This document shows positions 6,762 to 7,853 of a stretch of 7,853 nt of DNA, one piece after another. The stretch is taken from contig VGSX01000163.1 of assembly GCA_016874895.1 (NCBI GenBank), positions 1-7,853 of the forward strand, written 5' to 3'. The notes beneath the pieces were generated by a model, which saw only the letters and a program-made list of their open reading frames with translations, ran no database searches and was not told where the DNA came from. The translations under genes were made by a program, and so were the position numbers. Numbering within the stretch: the stretch's first letter is position 1; every line of letters begins with the position of its first letter. The DNA is from Deltaproteobacteria bacterium (lineage in GTDB: Bacteria > Desulfobacterota > Desulfobaccia > Desulfobaccales > Desulfobaccaceae).

Positions 6762-7784
6762 CTAATCAATACCAGAGAGCCTAGGGCCTATTAAGGTTCT
6801 GGCATATTCTCTAGCATGATAAGCTATCTTTAAGATTGATGAATTGATTTTCATAATTTTGCAGTAATGTTGCTGGTGGCCGCCAAATCTCCGGATGAAA
6901 GGTTCAACCTGTTTGAGCCATGACCCTTTAAAGTCAAAGCTTCTCGATGTAGCTGTGGCAAATTTTATGCCTTCCCAAAAGGTGAGGGTATAGGCCCCGC
7001 TGGCGCTCAATTCCGGATCGCTGCAGCCGATAAGTGAATGAACCGAATCCTCGTCAAAAGCAAGATATAATCCTGAATGGCACCTTCCGTTACGATCATA
7101 CGCCAGAAGAATTTTCCTGGCTTGATGGCGTTTGCAGGCTTCGTCAATCCTGCGAACATAATCGTTGGAATAGGGAACTTTCAACCCTTGTTTTTCAAAA
7201 GTTATTCTATTTATCTTTAATAAAGTATCTATATCATCACTTTCAATTATTGTGATACCATATTTTTCTGCCCTCCTTATTGTAGTGCGCACATTTCTAT
7301 CCAAGCCTTCCCAAACCATATCTAGATTAGGTTCTTTAATGACATAATAATATCTGGGAATTAGCTGAAAGCCTTGCCAGTGGAATAGCACGAAATCAGT
7401 GACAGAATAGTGGAAGCCTTGGAAAAAGTAGTCAAAAGGTGGAATTTGGTCTAATAGTTCAGCCATTAATTTTCTTTGCTCGGCAATTTTATATACATTC
7501 TTTTGATGATCAGATTGATAGAACCAAGGACCGAGGTGAGGTGTCAATTGAGGCTGGCTAATAATGGTTAATCCGTATTTTTTCCTTGCCACATAAGGGA
7601 ACCGGGCAATAATCCTACCTCCCCGATTTATTATTGCTTCGCTCCATTGCCCAGGGGCAACCGCGTCCAGCCACCAGGGTTGCTGGAAGATACAAACCGC
7701 ATGTTGAATTGTTTTGGCTGCATCGTCCTCTAGGTAACTACCCACCGGCGTGCTCCCAATTCCGATGCTTTCATTATGCAACAT
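6762..7784 (-). CDS. GNAT/FemAB-like acyltransferase of a polysaccharide locus
   Basis: This 340-residue protein has no signal peptide or membrane span. The layout matches the double-GNAT proteins of the Acetyltransf_6 (BioF2-like)/FemAB superfamily that are common in EPS loci. The N-terminal half has FQQPWWLDAVAPGQW (33-47), typical of 'q..wL.a', then an 'RIIARFPYVARKK' strand (57-69) and the SQPQLTPHLGPWF turn (76-88). Residues 159-200 contain the helical NVRTTIRRAEKYGI segment. The C-terminal GNAT half has LLAYDRNGRCHSGLYLAF (226-243), then GAYTLTFWEGIKFA (263-276), then FDFKGSWLKQVEPFIRRFGG (283-302), which matches the conserved 'fDFeGS....v..F...FG' end of this family. It probably transfers an acyl or aminoacyl group to a sugar amine or hydroxyl of the repeat unit, but the donor and acceptor are unknown. 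The gene is AT-rich. The ATG at 7784 may overlap the end of an upstream frame; no strong Shine-Dalgarno sequence is visible. Confidence 0.83.
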   Translation of the reverse strand: MLHNESIGIGSTPVGSYLEDDAAKTIQHAVCIFQQPWWLDAVAPGQWSEAIINRGGRIIARFPYVARKKYGLTIISQPQLTPHLGPWFYQSDHQKNVYKIAEQRKLMAELLDQIPPFDYFFQGFHYSVTDFVLFHWQGFQLIPRYYYVIKEPNLDMVWEGLDRNVRTTIRRAEKYGITIIESDDIDTLLKINRITFEKQGLKVPYSNDYVRRIDEACKRHQARKILLAYDRNGRCHSGLYLAFDEDSVHSLIGCSDPELSASGAYTLTFWEGIKFATATSRSFDFKGSWLKQVEPFIRRFGGHQQHYCKIMKINSSILKIAYHAREYARTLIGPRLSGID

Positions 7785-7853
7785 ATTTAATGATTTTCTT
7801 TATAGAGGAAATAACCCGGCTCGGGCTAAAAGCAAGCCGCAGACGTATTTTAC
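7774..7853 (-). CDS. Possible C-terminal end of an upstream gene (N-terminus beyond window)
   Basis: One frame entering from the right edge stays open for 25 codons (from 7851) to a TAA at 7776-7774. It overlaps the first 11 bases of the acyltransferase gene, an arrangement common in tightly coupled operons. The peptide ends with a lysine- and isoleucine-rich stretch (SSIKKIIKYVA), which is plausible as the C-terminal helix of a glycosyltransferase or similar protein. A second frame is also open and ends with a TAA at 7802-7800, so the correct frame is uncertain. Product unknown. Confidence 0.3.
   Translation of the reverse strand, partial: KIRLRLAFSPSRVISSIKKIIKYVA

Noticed and set aside
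7813..7827. Small CCCG-GCT-CGGG hairpin near the right edge as a terminator
   Set aside because: The stem is 4 bp plus a wobble pair, followed by an interrupted T stretch. It also falls inside the likely coding end of the upstream gene.

Overview
All supportable genes lie on the minus strand, so transcription runs from right to left. The window is part of an exopolysaccharide or O-antigen type cell-surface polysaccharide locus of a bacterium, most likely Gram-negative. In transcription order it holds: the possible C-terminal end of an upstream gene (7853-7774); a GNAT/FemAB-like acyltransferase (7784-6762); a polysaccharide deacetylase-family protein with an extra N-terminal domain (6731-5289); a multi-pass O-antigen ligase/polymerase-like membrane protein (5072-3684); a secreted right-handed beta-helix protein with a phage-tail-like C-terminal domain (3642-1948); a GT-B glycosyltransferase (1889-657); and a P-loop kinase of the thymidylate-kinase fold, cut off by the left edge of the window (582-1).

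The organism cannot be named from the sequence. The beta-helix protein carries a 'PEWWGA..GDD..DNTAALQAAINAA' type segment. Together with this mix of EPS genes, it recalls loci in Desulfobacterota and other environmental bacteria. This is a weak inference from memory. No tRNA, rRNA, CRISPR array, insertion sequence or phage structural module is visible, and no convincing gene lies on the plus strand.

The genes are closely packed: gaps of about 30, 216, 41, 58 and 74 bp, and an 11 bp overlap if the right-edge fragment is real. This fits one or two operons. The largest gap (5073-5288) carries a bulged hairpin across the deacetylase stop codon and a good Shine-Dalgarno sequence before the wzy-like gene. 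Base composition is mosaic: the acyltransferase and the body of the membrane protein are AT-rich, while the deacetylase, glycosyltransferase and kinase are GC-rich. Such patchiness is typical of polysaccharide loci assembled by exchange.

A plausible joint role is as follows. The glycosyltransferase builds part of a repeat unit in the cytoplasm. The acyltransferase and deacetylase modify it or a precursor. The membrane protein polymerises or ligates it at the periplasmic face. The exported beta-helix protein binds, trims or cleaves the product. The kinase has no obvious place in this pathway. Nothing here amounts to a clearly new system. The beta-helix protein, the altered deacetylase metal site and the kinase are the most worthwhile points to follow.
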